A stretch of 64,000 bases of DNA. Origin: Chloroflexia bacterium SDU3-3 (lineage in GTDB: Bacteria > Chloroflexota > Chloroflexia > Chloroflexales > Roseiflexaceae). Under the pieces are notes generated by a model that was given only the letters and a program-made list of their open reading frames with translations, did no database searches and had not been told where the DNA came from. The translations under genes and the position numbers were made by a program. The stretch's first letter is position 1. Every line of letters starts with the position of its first letter. The stretch is taken from assembly GCA_009268125.1 (NCBI GenBank), contig WBOU01000003.1, forward strand, positions 434,001-498,000, read 5' to 3'. Positions 51,073 through 61,503 of the stretch are shown here, one piece after another.

Positions 51073-51143
51073 CAACAACGCTCAAATCTTCGGCGGGCGC
51101 ACCCATCCCCCGCCGCTCTGAACACATAAGCGAGAAACCACCA

Positions 51144-52637
51144 GTGCCACACCATATTCTGATCATCGGGGCCGGGCCGGGCGGCCTTGCCACCGCCATG
51201 CGCCTGGCCGCCCAGGGCCACCGCGTCGACGTGTACGAGGCCGAGCACACCGTGGGCGGGCGCATGCGCGGCTTCTCCGACGGCGACTATCACTTCGACA
51301 CCGGCCCCACCATCCTGCAGGTGCCGCGCGTCTACGACGAGCTGTTCGCCGCCTGCGGGCTGCGCCGCGAGGACTACGTGGAGTTCCTGCGCGTGTCGCC
51401 CAACACCCGCATCCGCTTCTGGGACAACACCCACCTCGACCTGACGTCGGACACCGCCGATTTCAAGCGCCAGCTGGCCGCCATCCGCCCCGACCTGCCC
51501 GCCGCCTTCGATCGCTGGTACACCGACCACATCGCCAAGAACCGCGCGGGCTACGGCCCCTACCTCGGCTCGCCGGTGCGCCCGCCGCTGGGCTACCTGC
51601 GCCCCGCCGAGCTGGCCGCAGCCATGCCCTTCCGCCCCTGGGAGACACTCTACGACCACTACTGGCGCTACTTCCGCGAGGAGCGCGTGGCCTACGCCCT
51701 GGCCTACCAGGCCAAGTACCTGGGCATGCACCCGCGCCACTGCTCTAGCATCTTCAGCCTCGTCACCTGGCTGGAGTTCGCCGAGGGCATCTGGCACCCC
51801 AAGGGCGGATTCCGCGCCCTGGCCCAGGCGCTGGCCCGCGCCGCATCCGACCTAGGCGTTCAGTTCCATATGGGCAAGCCCGTGCGCACCACCATTGTAG
51901 AAAACGGTGTGGCCAAGGGCATCGAGCTGGAGAGCGGCGCGCGCGTGCTGGCCGACGCCGTAGTGATCAACGCCGACTTTGGCTATGGGATGCGCACGCT
52001 GGTGCCACCCGAGGCGCGCGGCTCGTACACCGAGGGCCGGATGCGGCGGCTCTCGTTCTCGTGCTCGACCTTTATGATGTATCTGGGCGTGGACAAGCGC
52101 TACGACGACCTGCCCCACCACCAGCTCTACCTTTCTAGCAACCTGCGCCGCAGCGAGCACGCCTACGCCAGCGATGCCGTGCTGGATGAGACCGCGCCGT
52201 CGTTCTACGTGTGCAACCCCAGCATCCTCGACCCCAGCAGCGCCCCCGAGGGCCACAGCACGCTGTTCGTGCTGGTGCCGGTGCCCAACACCAGCCACCC
52301 GATCGACTGGGAGGCTAAGCGCCAGAGCTACCGCGACCTGATCATCAGCAGGCTGGGCACGCTGGGCTACACCGACGTGGCCGATCATATCGTGAGCGAG
52401 CGCGTGTACACCGCCGAGACCTGGCGCGACGACTACCGCGTGCACCTGGGCGCGGTGTTCAACCTCACGCACGGCTGGGGCCAGCTTGGCCCGCTGCGGC
52501 CCCATATCCGCTCGGATGGGGCGCGCAACCTCTACTGGATCGGCGGGGCGGTCCACCCCGGCAGCGGCCTGATGACCATTCTGGAGGCGGCGAAGAGCGC
52601 CACGCACTTTATCGGCAGCGATCTGGGCGCGGCCTAG
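51144..52637 (+). CDS. crtI: CrtI-type phytoene desaturase
   Basis: A 497-residue FAD-dependent carotenoid desaturase. The N-terminal HILIIGAGPGGLATAMRLAA, VYEAEHTVGGRMRGF and the DTGPTILQVP segment are canonical CrtI, and the C-terminal NLYWIGGAVHPGSGLMTILE, AAKSATHFIG matches the CrtI signature (GxxxHPGxGxP-like). It converts phytoene to neurosporene/lycopene or acts as a later desaturase (CrtD/CrtN type), which motifs cannot separate. It starts at GTG (51144) with only a weak ribosome site. With the CrtP-like gene upstream, this forms a carotenoid locus. Confidence 0.92.
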   Translation: MPHHILIIGAGPGGLATAMRLAAQGHRVDVYEAEHTVGGRMRGFSDGDYHFDTGPTILQVPRVYDELFAACGLRREDYVEFLRVSPNTRIRFWDNTHLDLTSDTADFKRQLAAIRPDLPAAFDRWYTDHIAKNRAGYGPYLGSPVRPPLGYLRPAELAAAMPFRPWETLYDHYWRYFREERVAYALAYQAKYLGMHPRHCSSIFSLVTWLEFAEGIWHPKGGFRALAQALARAASDLGVQFHMGKPVRTTIVENGVAKGIELESGARVLADAVVINADFGYGMRTLVPPEARGSYTEGRMRRLSFSCSTFMMYLGVDKRYDDLPHHQLYLSSNLRRSEHAYASDAVLDETAPSFYVCNPSILDPSSAPEGHSTLFVLVPVPNTSHPIDWEAKRQSYRDLIISRLGTLGYTDVADHIVSERVYTAETWRDDYRVHLGAVFNLTHGWGQLGPLRPHIRSDGARNLYWIGGAVHPGSGLMTILEAAKSATHFIGSDLGAA

Positions 52638-52726
52638 CATCTTGGTGATCGCTGCGGCAGGCTTCCGCCGCCCATTTTCGGATTGAAAGCGGGCGGCGCG
52701 GCTTTCCCAAGCCATATCCTCGACCT

Positions 52727-53146
52727 CTAGAATCTTTCTTCCGACTTCTAGAATCCTCCCGTCTTCTTCTAGAATCTTTCTTCCGACTTCTAGAATCCTC
52801 CCGCCTTCTTCTAGAATCTTTTTTCCGACTTCTAGAATCCTCCCGTCTTCTTCTGGAATCTTTCTCCCGACTTCTAGAATCCTCCCGTCTTCTTCTAGAA
52901 TCTTTTTTCCGACTTCTGGAATCCTCCCGTCCTCTTCTAGAATCTTTCTTCCGACTTCTGGAATCCTCCCGTCCTCTTCTAGAATCTTTCTTCCGACTTC
53001 TGGAATCCTCCCGTCCTCTTCTAGAATCTTTCTTCCGACTTCTGGAATCCTCCCGTCTTCTTCTAGAATCTTTCTTCCGACTTCTGGAATCCTCCCATCT
53101 TCTTCTAGAATCTTTCCCCCGACCTCAGGAAACACGAGCGGTACGA
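52727..53146. repeat. 42-bp tandem repeat, ten copies
   Basis: The unit alternates TTCTAGAATCTTTCTTCCGA and CTTCTAGAATCCTCCCGT with short joins. Copies start near 52727 and every 42 bases to 53105. Variants include TTCTGGAATCC and CCGTCCTC. Each unit holds two copies of the TTCTAGAA palindrome or its TTCTGGAA variant. On the minus strand one frame is open through all units and reads EVGRKILEEDGRI with P/L and R/K changes; the other frames are closed by TAG. No start signal supports translation. It fills most of the 610-base gap between crtI and the L,D-transpeptidase gene. Confidence 0.95.
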
Positions 53147-53190
53147 TCCCGCACCGCCCCACAGCTGCAAGTAGCGCGATGGCATGTAAA

Positions 53191-53227
53191 AGGCCCTGGC
53201 GATTCTGCGCAAGAATCGCCAGGGCCT
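53191..53227 (-). terminator. Terminator of the L,D-transpeptidase gene
   Basis: AGGCCCTGGCGATTCT pairs with AGAATCGCCAGGGCCT, a 16-bp perfect stem with GCGCA loop, followed on the minus strand by TTTA. It lies 22 bases past the stop. Confidence 0.9.
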
Positions 53228-53248
53228 GTGTTCGACAGGGCGAGAAGC

Positions 53249-54451
53249 CTAGCTGACCACCTCTACCGTCGTCCCCATCGGTGCCCAGTCATAGAGCCAG
53301 GCGGCGGCCTTCAGCGGCAGGTTCACGCAGCCGTGCGAGAGCCGCGCGCCCGTGCCGAAGCGGTTGTGCCAGTAGGTGCCGTGCAGCGCTACCCCGCCGT
53401 TAAAGTACATCACATTGGGCACATTGGGCACCTTCCAGGGCACGCCATCGAGCACGCCCTTCATGGTCTGCTCTTTGATCTTCGCATAGACCGAGAACGT
53501 GCCCTCGGGCGTATTCATGCCGTCGCGGCCCGTGGAGACCGGGGCCGAGAACACCTGCTCGCCATCCTCGTAGGCATACATCCACTGGTCGCTCAGGTTC
53601 ACCACGATCAGCTTCTCGGCCTTGACCACCCGCTTGGGCTTTTCCGCCGGGGCGGGCTTGGCGGCGGGCTTGGCGGCGGCAGCGCGCGGCGTGGGGGCCG
53701 GTGTGGGGCGCGGCGTGGCCACCGGCGTGGGCGTAGCGGTGGGGATGTCCAGCGACGCAACGTTAGCCGAGACCGGCGCGCTCGGCCCGTACTCGGGAGC
53801 GCCCCAGTTGGCCAGGCGCTCAGTGTCGATCTGCATCAGCTCGGCCAGGGCGCGGCCCAGGTCGCCCACCACGATCTCGCGGTCGCTGCCCGCCTGGGTG
53901 GTATCGCGCTCGATGCGCACGTTCTGGAAGTACTGCACCAGCCGCTGGCCGTGCTCGGTCAGCTCCCAGTAGGCCTCGCTGATCGGCGCGCCGAAAACAT
54001 CCTCGCCACCATAGCTCTGCCAGAACGAGAGAAACGGCTCGCGCAGCGTGTGGCCGGTCTCCTCGAACTCCAGGGTCGATGCGCCCGCGCCACGGCGGCT
54101 GGGCGCTGCCGCAAAGGTCTTCCACAGCGCCTCGGCGTACTCGCTGCCCACCGCGCCCAGGCGTATAGATACCTCGCCGGTCTTCTCATCGGTGATCTGC
54201 TCCAGCCGACCGCCCTCGAAGTACTGGCGCACCACGCCATCGGTATCGCTGGCCTCGGCAATCGGCGCGCCCAGCACGCGCTCGCCATGGTTGGCGTTCC
54301 AGAAGCTCAGAAAGCCATAGGTATCGTCCAGAAAATGGCCGGTGGCCGGAAAGTAGAGCGTGGAGGCGTCGGCGTAGACTGCGGGCGAGCCGGCAATGCC
54401 GAGCGCACCCAGTGCCAGACAGATCGCGAACAGAAATCGCCAGCAGCGCAT
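53249..54451 (-). CDS. Secreted L,D-transpeptidase (YkuD)
   Basis: A 400-residue exported protein. Signal peptide MRCWRFLFAICLALGALGIA to about 27. Residues 30-215 contain two copies of a repeat seen as LYFPATGHFLDDTYGFLSFW and LEFEETGHTLREPFLSFWQS, each followed by 'GAPI-E' and 'VQYF/VRQYFEGGR', a module common in secreted Chloroflexota proteins. A Pro/Thr/Ala linker (235-275) leads to the YkuD domain (about 278-400), with H357 (VALHGTYWHN) and catalytic C375 (LSHGCVNL). It cross-links peptidoglycan or attaches proteins to it. GAGG lies before the ATG. Monocistronic. Confidence 0.94.
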   Translation of the reverse strand: MRCWRFLFAICLALGALGIAGSPAVYADASTLYFPATGHFLDDTYGFLSFWNANHGERVLGAPIAEASDTDGVVRQYFEGGRLEQITDEKTGEVSIRLGAVGSEYAEALWKTFAAAPSRRGAGASTLEFEETGHTLREPFLSFWQSYGGEDVFGAPISEAYWELTEHGQRLVQYFQNVRIERDTTQAGSDREIVVGDLGRALAELMQIDTERLANWGAPEYGPSAPVSANVASLDIPTATPTPVATPRPTPAPTPRAAAAKPAAKPAPAEKPKRVVKAEKLIVVNLSDQWMYAYEDGEQVFSAPVSTGRDGMNTPEGTFSVYAKIKEQTMKGVLDGVPWKVPNVPNVMYFNGGVALHGTYWHNRFGTGARLSHGCVNLPLKAAAWLYDWAPMGTTVEVVS

Positions 54452-54512
54452 GGGGAACCTCGTGTGGTAGAGTGCGTTTGCGCAGATTATAGTGCGGGTT
54501 CTGGGCCTGTCA

Positions 54513-54815
54513 AGGCACCAAAGGTTTGCGAGACGAATACCACGAAGGCGCGAAGACGCGAGGGCAGAAAAGAGAACCGTTTACCACGAAGACACGAAGA
54601 CGCCACGGAGAGAGGAGAACCATTTACCACCAAGACTCCAAGGCGCCAAGGAAACAAAGGGTCGAATACCACGAAGGCGCAAAGACGCGAAGGAAAGCGC
54701 GAGAACTATTTATCACCAAAACTCCAAGGCGCCAAGAGAGAGGAGAACTATTTACCACCAAGACAGTAAGTCGGACAAGGAGACAGCGGGACAAATACCA
54801 CGAAGGCGCGAAGGT
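54513..54815 (-). repeat. Dispersed repeat family C, longest copy
   Basis: About eight units run on, in complement orientation to the copies at 18-45 kb: ACCACGAAGGCGCGAAGACG, CGAGGGC; TTTACCACGAAGACACGAAG, ACGCC; TTTACCACCAAGACTCCAAG, GCGCCAAGG; then repeats of ACCACGAAGGCGC, ATCACCAAAACTCCAAGGCG, ACCACCAAGACAG. Spacer bits between units differ (AGAGAGGAGAAC, GAAACAAAGGGTC). It fills the gap between the L,D-transpeptidase and ybaK genes. Confidence 0.88.
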
Positions 54816-54901
54816 GCGAAAGGAAACATGCGAAAGCGTGCTATGCTGATTCGGCGCAGCGGCGCACGTACGAGGCGCGATGAAGAAAAGGAGCAACCCA
54901 G

Positions 54902-56439
<1,538 letters not shown>

Positions 56440-56460
56440 CCGAGGGCGGCGAGAATACGA

Positions 56461-56495
56461 AGGGGCGGCGTCGAACATTCGACGCCGCCCCTTTT
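56461..56495. terminator. Bidirectional terminator between gmd and TPR gene
   Basis: AGGGGCGGCGTCGA with TCGACGCCGCCCCT, a 14-bp perfect stem, ACAT loop, TTTT on the right. Confidence 0.9.
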
Positions 56496-56510
56496 CTGCT
56501 GCCCAACGCG

Positions 56511-59500
56511 CTACTGGCCCAGCCGGTCGAGCGCGGCCTGGGCCTCGGCGGCCCACGGGCTGCCTGCGGCCTGCTCCAGCGCCGACTTGTAGGCCAGGTA
56601 GGCATTGGCGCGGTCGCCCTGCTGCTCGCGGGCGACGCCCTGGTAGTACTGGGCCTCGGGGTAGCTGCCCGCCGGGGCCTGCGCCAGCGCCAGATCGAAC
56701 TGCTGGCTGGCGCGGGATGCCTGGCCATCGGCCAGATAGCTGCGGCCTAGCCAGTAGTGGGCCTCGGCGAAATTGCTGCGGTAGCGCACCGCCGCCTCTA
56801 GGTCGCCACGGGCCTTGGCCAGGCTGCCATCGCCGATCAGCAGCAGGGCGCGGCGGTAGTAGGCCTCGGCGGCGGTGCGGTCGAAGTCAATCGCCTTGGT
56901 GTAGGCCTCACGCGCGGCGTCGCGGTCGCCCTCCTGCTCGTAGACCAAGCCATCCAGCACGTAGGCCTCGGGGTAGCTGCGGCGCAGCGCCACGGCCTTG
57001 GCCACCGAGGCGTGGGCCTCGGCCAGGGTGCCAGCGCCCGCCGCCTGGGTCTTGGCCAGGCCATAGTAGGCCTCGGGGTAGTTGGCGCGCAGCGCGAGGG
57101 CCTGCTCGTAGGCGGCCTTGGCGGCCTGGATGTCGCGGGCCTGGAGCTTGGCCTCGCCATCCCAGAAGTGCGCCTCGGCGGACTGCGGGTCGAGGCCCAT
57201 CACCTGGGTGAAGTAGCCCTGGGCCACATCCCAGCTGCCCCCGGCGGCGGCGGCGCGGCCCAGGCCCAGCAGCGGCTCGCTGGTGCCGGGGGCGGCCTGC
57301 TGCGCCTGGGTGAAGTGCTCGGTCGCGCCCTTGGGGTCGCCCAGCGCCAGCGAGATATCGCCCAGCAGCGCGAAGGTGGGCGCGGTGGAGCCGCCGGGCA
57401 GGGCGGCGGCGCGCTCGGCCTCGCGGGCGGCGGCCTTGGCATCGCCCTGCGCCAGGTAGACGCGGGCCATGCCCTGGCGCGGGCCGGGGTCGCTGGGGGA
57501 AAGCTCGGCAGCCTTGCGGTAGGCATCCATAGCCCGCGCATCCTCGCCCGCGATCAGCAGCACCCGCCCGATCTCCTGCAGGGCCGCCGCATCGTGGGTG
57601 CCCGAGCGCAGGGCCACGTCGTACTGCTTGGCGGCGCGGTCGAATTCGCCGTTGGTGGCGTAGATCTGGCCAAGCTCCACGCGGGCCTGGGGCAGCGACC
57701 CATCGAGCGCGACGGCGTGCTCGAACTGCTGGCGGGCCAGATCGCTCTGGCCCTGCTGCTTGCACACCAGGCCCAGCTGGTAGGCCACCATGGCGTCGTT
57801 GGGCGCGATGGTCGACGCGCGCTCTAGGGCGCTCTGCGCGGCGGAGAGGTTACCCGCCGCGATATAGAGGTCGCTCAGCTGCTTGAGCGCATCCAGGTTA
57901 TTCTGGTTGGCCAGGGGCAGCAGCACCTGCTCGGCGTCGGCGTAGCCGCCCGCGCCGCTGCGCTGCAGCGTGGCGGCCAGAGACAAGGTGTCCTGGGTGC
58001 TGCCGCGCTGCTCGGCCAGCCAGCGCCGCTGGGCGATGGCCGTCTGCCAGTCGCCATCCTGCTCGGCCAGCAGGGCCAGCTGCGAGTGCGCGGGGTAGAA
58101 CAGCGGGTCGCGGCTGATCGCCTCGCCCAGGTAGGCCTTGGCCTGCTGGCGGTCGGTTTCGAGCGCGGCCTGGGCCAGGCCAAAGGCCGGCTCGGGGCGG
58201 CTGGCCGCGAAGCCGTTGACCTGCTCGAAGGTCTGGCGGGCCAGATCGCGCTTGCCCGCCAACAGCTGGCTGAAGCCCAGCAGCACACCCGCCTCGGCAT
58301 CCTGGGGAGCCTGCTGGAACAGCTCGCCCATCTCGCGCTCGATCTTGGTGGTGGTGGCGCGCTGGCCGCTGAAGAAGGAGGCCAGGCCATCCATGGCCTT
58401 CTCGCCGCCGTTGCGCTCGCGGTCAAGCTCCAGATCGAGCGCCGCCAGCAGCTTGCGCTGCTCGAAGCGCGCGGCGTCGGCCAGCCGCGCCTGCTGGTTG
58501 GCCACCTGCGACTGGTAGACATGGCCCGAGACATCTGCCGAGACCGCCAGGCCCTGCCAGCTGCGGGCTAGATCGGCCAGCTGATCGATCGTGTCGGCGA
58601 TCTGCTGGTGGGGGCCGTCCACCTCGCTGCGGCTGAGCGCCTGGCCCGTCAGCAGCTCCCACAGCAGCTGGTCGTTGCTGCCCACCGAGCGGCTCAGGGC
58701 CAGCCGCACCCGCTGGGCGGCCAGCCCGGCCCGCAGCCGCTGCGACAGCAGATCATGGTACTGATCGATGGTGGCCTGAGCCTCGGCGCGCACCTTCAGG
58801 TCGGCATCCTGCAGAGTGCGCTCGGCGTCATCCAGCCGCTTCGCGCCCAGGTAGGCGTCGATCAGGGCCTGTTCGGTCTCCACCGACATGCTGGCCAGCG
58901 GCACCTGCTCAAGCTCGGCGGCGGCATCGGCGTAGCGCTGCTGGGCGAGCATAGCGATGGCGCGATTGCGGCGCAGCTCGGCCAGATCCTGCGGCCCCAG
59001 CAGCGCCTGGGCCTGCGCAAAAGCCTGATCGGCCTCGGCGGCGCGGGCATCCTGCAGAATAGCGCCTAGGTTGTTGGCCAGCAGCGCCATCTCGCTGGGC
59101 TGGCCGGGGGCCATGTCGAGCACGCCGGTGCGGCGGTACTCATCGGCGGCGGCGGCCATGTTGCCGGTGGCCCAGAGGATGTTGCCGCGAACGGCGCGGG
59201 GCAGCGGCTGGGCCAGCTCGGGGTAGTCGTTGAGCAGCGTGCCCAGGTCGGCGTAGGCGATGTCGTACTGGCCAGCGCCATATGCGCCCAGCGCACGCAG
59301 CAGCGGCGGCAGGATGACCTTGCCGTTGATCGGCGCGGCGCTCAGGCTATAGGCGTGGGGCATGGCGAAGCGCCCGCTGTAGCCGCCCCAGGCGTTGGGC
59401 GCATACATCCCGCTGGGCACATACACCAGCATGGGCATCAGCGAGGGCTGATCGAGCGTACCGCCGTCGGCGAGCGTGCCGTAGAGCATGGCGTCGGCCC

Positions 59501-60008
59501 CGGCCTGGCGCATCTTGGTCTCGGCATCGGCCACGCTGGCGGGCGCGTCGGCAGCAGCCGAGGCGGCCAAGCCCTGGCGCTGCAGCTCGGCCACCAGCTC
59601 GCGAGCCGCCGCGCGCCCGGCCTCATCCACCTGGCCTGCGGGGCTGGCGAACGGAGCGACGATCACGGTAAACTGATCACGCGGGACAAAGAACGAGCGG
59701 GGAAACAGCACGATGCCAAGCACCAGCGCCAGCGCGAGTCCCACCAGCATCAGCGTGCGCTGCGAGATGGCGGGCAGGCGGCTAGTCCTAGCGCCAGCAG
59801 ACGAGGGCAGCGCCGCGCGCGGCGCAAAATTGGCCTCGAACGACTCGCCATCTTGCACCACCGTCACCTTTTCCGATGGCGCGGGGCGGCGGATCAGGCG
59901 GAGCGCCTGCTGGAGGGCCTGCCGAGCATAGTCGCGCGCCCATGGGTAGCGTGCCAGCACCACCAGCAGAAGTACGGCGAGGGCCAGCACCACCAGCAGC
60001 ACAATCAT
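56511..60008 (-). CDS. Large membrane-anchored TPR-repeat protein
   Basis: A 1165-residue protein. The ATG at 60008 is preferred (GAGGTCGAT upstream) and gives an immediate membrane helix MIVLLVVLALAVLLLVVLAR; an ATG 16 codons earlier lacks a ribosome site. A second hydrophobic segment (LMLVGLALALVLGIVLF, about 86-102) follows, then a globular region with VIVAPFASPAGQVDEAGRAA (a FlgO/TolB-like 'functioning in assembly' fold is possible). From about 240 to the end there are many tetratricopeptide units (for example AVALDGSLPQARVELGQIYA; GRVLLIAGEDARAMDAYRKA; PEAYVLDGLVYEQEGDRDAA). It is probably a scaffold for a membrane complex. It is last in a minus-strand series behind a GGDEF-type protein. 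Confidence 0.88.
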   Translation of the reverse strand: MIVLLVVLALAVLLLVVLARYPWARDYARQALQQALRLIRRPAPSEKVTVVQDGESFEANFAPRAALPSSAGARTSRLPAISQRTLMLVGLALALVLGIVLFPRSFFVPRDQFTVIVAPFASPAGQVDEAGRAAARELVAELQRQGLAASAAADAPASVADAETKMRQAGADAMLYGTLADGGTLDQPSLMPMLVYVPSGMYAPNAWGGYSGRFAMPHAYSLSAAPINGKVILPPLLRALGAYGAGQYDIAYADLGTLLNDYPELAQPLPRAVRGNILWATGNMAAAADEYRRTGVLDMAPGQPSEMALLANNLGAILQDARAAEADQAFAQAQALLGPQDLAELRRNRAIAMLAQQRYADAAAELEQVPLASMSVETEQALIDAYLGAKRLDDAERTLQDADLKVRAEAQATIDQYHDLLSQRLRAGLAAQRVRLALSRSVGSNDQLLWELLTGQALSRSEVDGPHQQIADTIDQLADLARSWQGLAVSADVSGHVYQSQVANQQARLADAARFEQRKLLAALDLELDRERNGGEKAMDGLASFFSGQRATTTKIEREMGELFQQAPQDAEAGVLLGFSQLLAGKRDLARQTFEQVNGFAASRPEPAFGLAQAALETDRQQAKAYLGEAISRDPLFYPAHSQLALLAEQDGDWQTAIAQRRWLAEQRGSTQDTLSLAATLQRSGAGGYADAEQVLLPLANQNNLDALKQLSDLYIAAGNLSAAQSALERASTIAPNDAMVAYQLGLVCKQQGQSDLARQQFEHAVALDGSLPQARVELGQIYATNGEFDRAAKQYDVALRSGTHDAAALQEIGRVLLIAGEDARAMDAYRKAAELSPSDPGPRQGMARVYLAQGDAKAAAREAERAAALPGGSTAPTFALLGDISLALGDPKGATEHFTQAQQAAPGTSEPLLGLGRAAAAGGSWDVAQGYFTQVMGLDPQSAEAHFWDGEAKLQARDIQAAKAAYEQALALRANYPEAYYGLAKTQAAGAGTLAEAHASVAKAVALRRSYPEAYVLDGLVYEQEGDRDAAREAYTKAIDFDRTAAEAYYRRALLLIGDGSLAKARGDLEAAVRYRSNFAEAHYWLGRSYLADGQASRASQQFDLALAQAPAGSYPEAQYYQGVAREQQGDRANAYLAYKSALEQAAGSPWAAEAQAALDRLGQ

Positions 60009-60090
60009 ATCGACCTCGAAGTTCAGCTCTGATGCAGACAACCTGCGGCGAGGCATAGGCCAAACGGTCTGCCGCCCGCCGACTCAGGCA

Positions 60091-61434
60091 TTATACGCCA
60101 CTTGCAGGCTGCCCGCCCAGCGGGGCGAGTCGCAGGACCATCTCTAGGAACTCATGGGTGTGGAAGGGCTGCTGGATGCGCGCGGCCACCTGGTGCGCGT
60201 CGGCGTAGGCGGCATCCTCGGCGCGGGTCAGCAGCGCCAGCACTGGCGTGTCGGGGGTGCTCTCCTGCACAGTGGTGGCCAGCTCCCACAGCGGCTCGCC
60301 CAGGCGCGCGTCCACCACGATCAGCGCCAGGTCGAAGGCCTGCGCCAGCAGGGCGTGGGCATCGGGCACGCTCTTGGCCTCGAACACGCGGTAGCCCTGA
60401 TCGCGCATGGATGTGCCCAGCAGGCCATGCAGCGGCGCGTCGGCGCTGATCAACAGCACCGCTGGGATGGCCGCGCCGCGCCGGTCAGGCTCGAGCGCAA
60501 GCTCCTCGGGGCCGCGCACATCGATAGCGTAGCTGCTGCCGGGCTGCTGCTTGGCGTAGTGCTTCATCTCGGCGGCCACGCGGCCCACATCCTCGTAGTC
60601 GGCGTAGCGGGTGATGCGGTTGGTCACGCCGCCGATCGAGATACTGACGATCGGAAACTGCCGCGTCACGCCGTGGCGGTCGACGCCCTGCAGGTAGCCG
60701 CGCTCAAGATCCTCGGGGTCGTAGAGCGCGCGCACATTGCGGTCGAACGACTCGATCAGCGCCGCGCACAGCTGGTCGATCTGGTCGGGCGAGGCCAGGA
60801 TGGCGAAGTCGTCGCCGCCGATATGGCCCGCGAACTCGCCGCCCACCCCGTACTCGCGTAGCGTGTCGGTCATCACGTCGGCCATCAGCTTGATCACGCG
60901 GTCGCCACGCGCGAAGCCATAGGTGTCGTTAAACGCCTTGAAGTTATCCATATCGATATACAGCAGGGCGAAGGGCTCCTCGCGCTTGAGGCGAAACTTG
61001 ATCTCCTCGGTCAGCAGGATGTTGCCAGGCAGCCCGCTGAGCGGGTTGCGCACCGAGGGCAGCGCGGCGCGGCGCAGGTGGCCTTTGATCCGCGCCAGCA
61101 GCTCGGGGATGTTGAACGGCTTGGTCACATAGTCATCTGCGCCGGTCTCGAAGCCCACCACCACATCGTTGGGGGCCGACCGCGCGGTCAGGATGATCAT
61201 GGGGATATGGGCGGTGCGGGTGTCGTTGCGCAGCTGGCGGATCGCCTCGTAGCCATCGAGGCCGGGCATCATCAGATCCACCAGAATAAGATCGGGGATA
61301 TTTTCCTGGGCAAGGCGGATCAGGTGATCGCCATTGCGGGCAGAGATCACCTCGTAGCCTTGATCCTGCAACACCAGCTCAAGAAGTTGACGGACCGATT
61401 TTTCATCGTCTGCAATGATGATACGAATGCTCAT
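60091..61434 (-). CDS. REC-GGDEF-REC protein, atypical diguanylate cyclase
   Basis: A 447-residue protein. The N-terminal receiver (1-120) is complete: DDE (9-11), D53 in LVDLMMPG, T83, K105. The middle domain (about 130-290) has LLYIDMDNFKAFNDTYGFAR, GDRVIKL and the signature HIGGDDFAI (GGDDF at 206-210) instead of GGDEF/GGEEF; no RxxD inhibitory site precedes it. The C-terminal part (about 325-440) is a second, receiver-like domain lacking the normal acidic cluster (VLLISADAPLHGLL, LIVVDARLGE). It may make c-di-GMP weakly or act as an effector. It lies 34 bases upstream of the TPR-gene region, in the same direction. Confidence 0.88.
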   Translation of the reverse strand: MSIRIIIADDEKSVRQLLELVLQDQGYEVISARNGDHLIRLAQENIPDLILVDLMMPGLDGYEAIRQLRNDTRTAHIPMIILTARSAPNDVVVGFETGADDYVTKPFNIPELLARIKGHLRRAALPSVRNPLSGLPGNILLTEEIKFRLKREEPFALLYIDMDNFKAFNDTYGFARGDRVIKLMADVMTDTLREYGVGGEFAGHIGGDDFAILASPDQIDQLCAALIESFDRNVRALYDPEDLERGYLQGVDRHGVTRQFPIVSISIGGVTNRITRYADYEDVGRVAAEMKHYAKQQPGSSYAIDVRGPEELALEPDRRGAAIPAVLLISADAPLHGLLGTSMRDQGYRVFEAKSVPDAHALLAQAFDLALIVVDARLGEPLWELATTVQESTPDTPVLALLTRAEDAAYADAHQVAARIQQPFHTHEFLEMVLRLAPLGGQPASGV

Positions 61435-61503
61435 GATACCGTAAAAGTAGAAGGAGAACAGAAGCGTGATCGTGTGTGCGAGCTATCTCCCCCCGTCCTC
61501 CTA

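Noticed and set aside
51852-53162. 436-codon minus-strand frame combining the 42-bp repeat translation with antisense crtI
   Set aside because: Two thirds is antisense to crtI. It starts at a GTG without a ribosome site, and the period of 42 is divisible by three, so an open frame through the repeat is expected if one unit is open.
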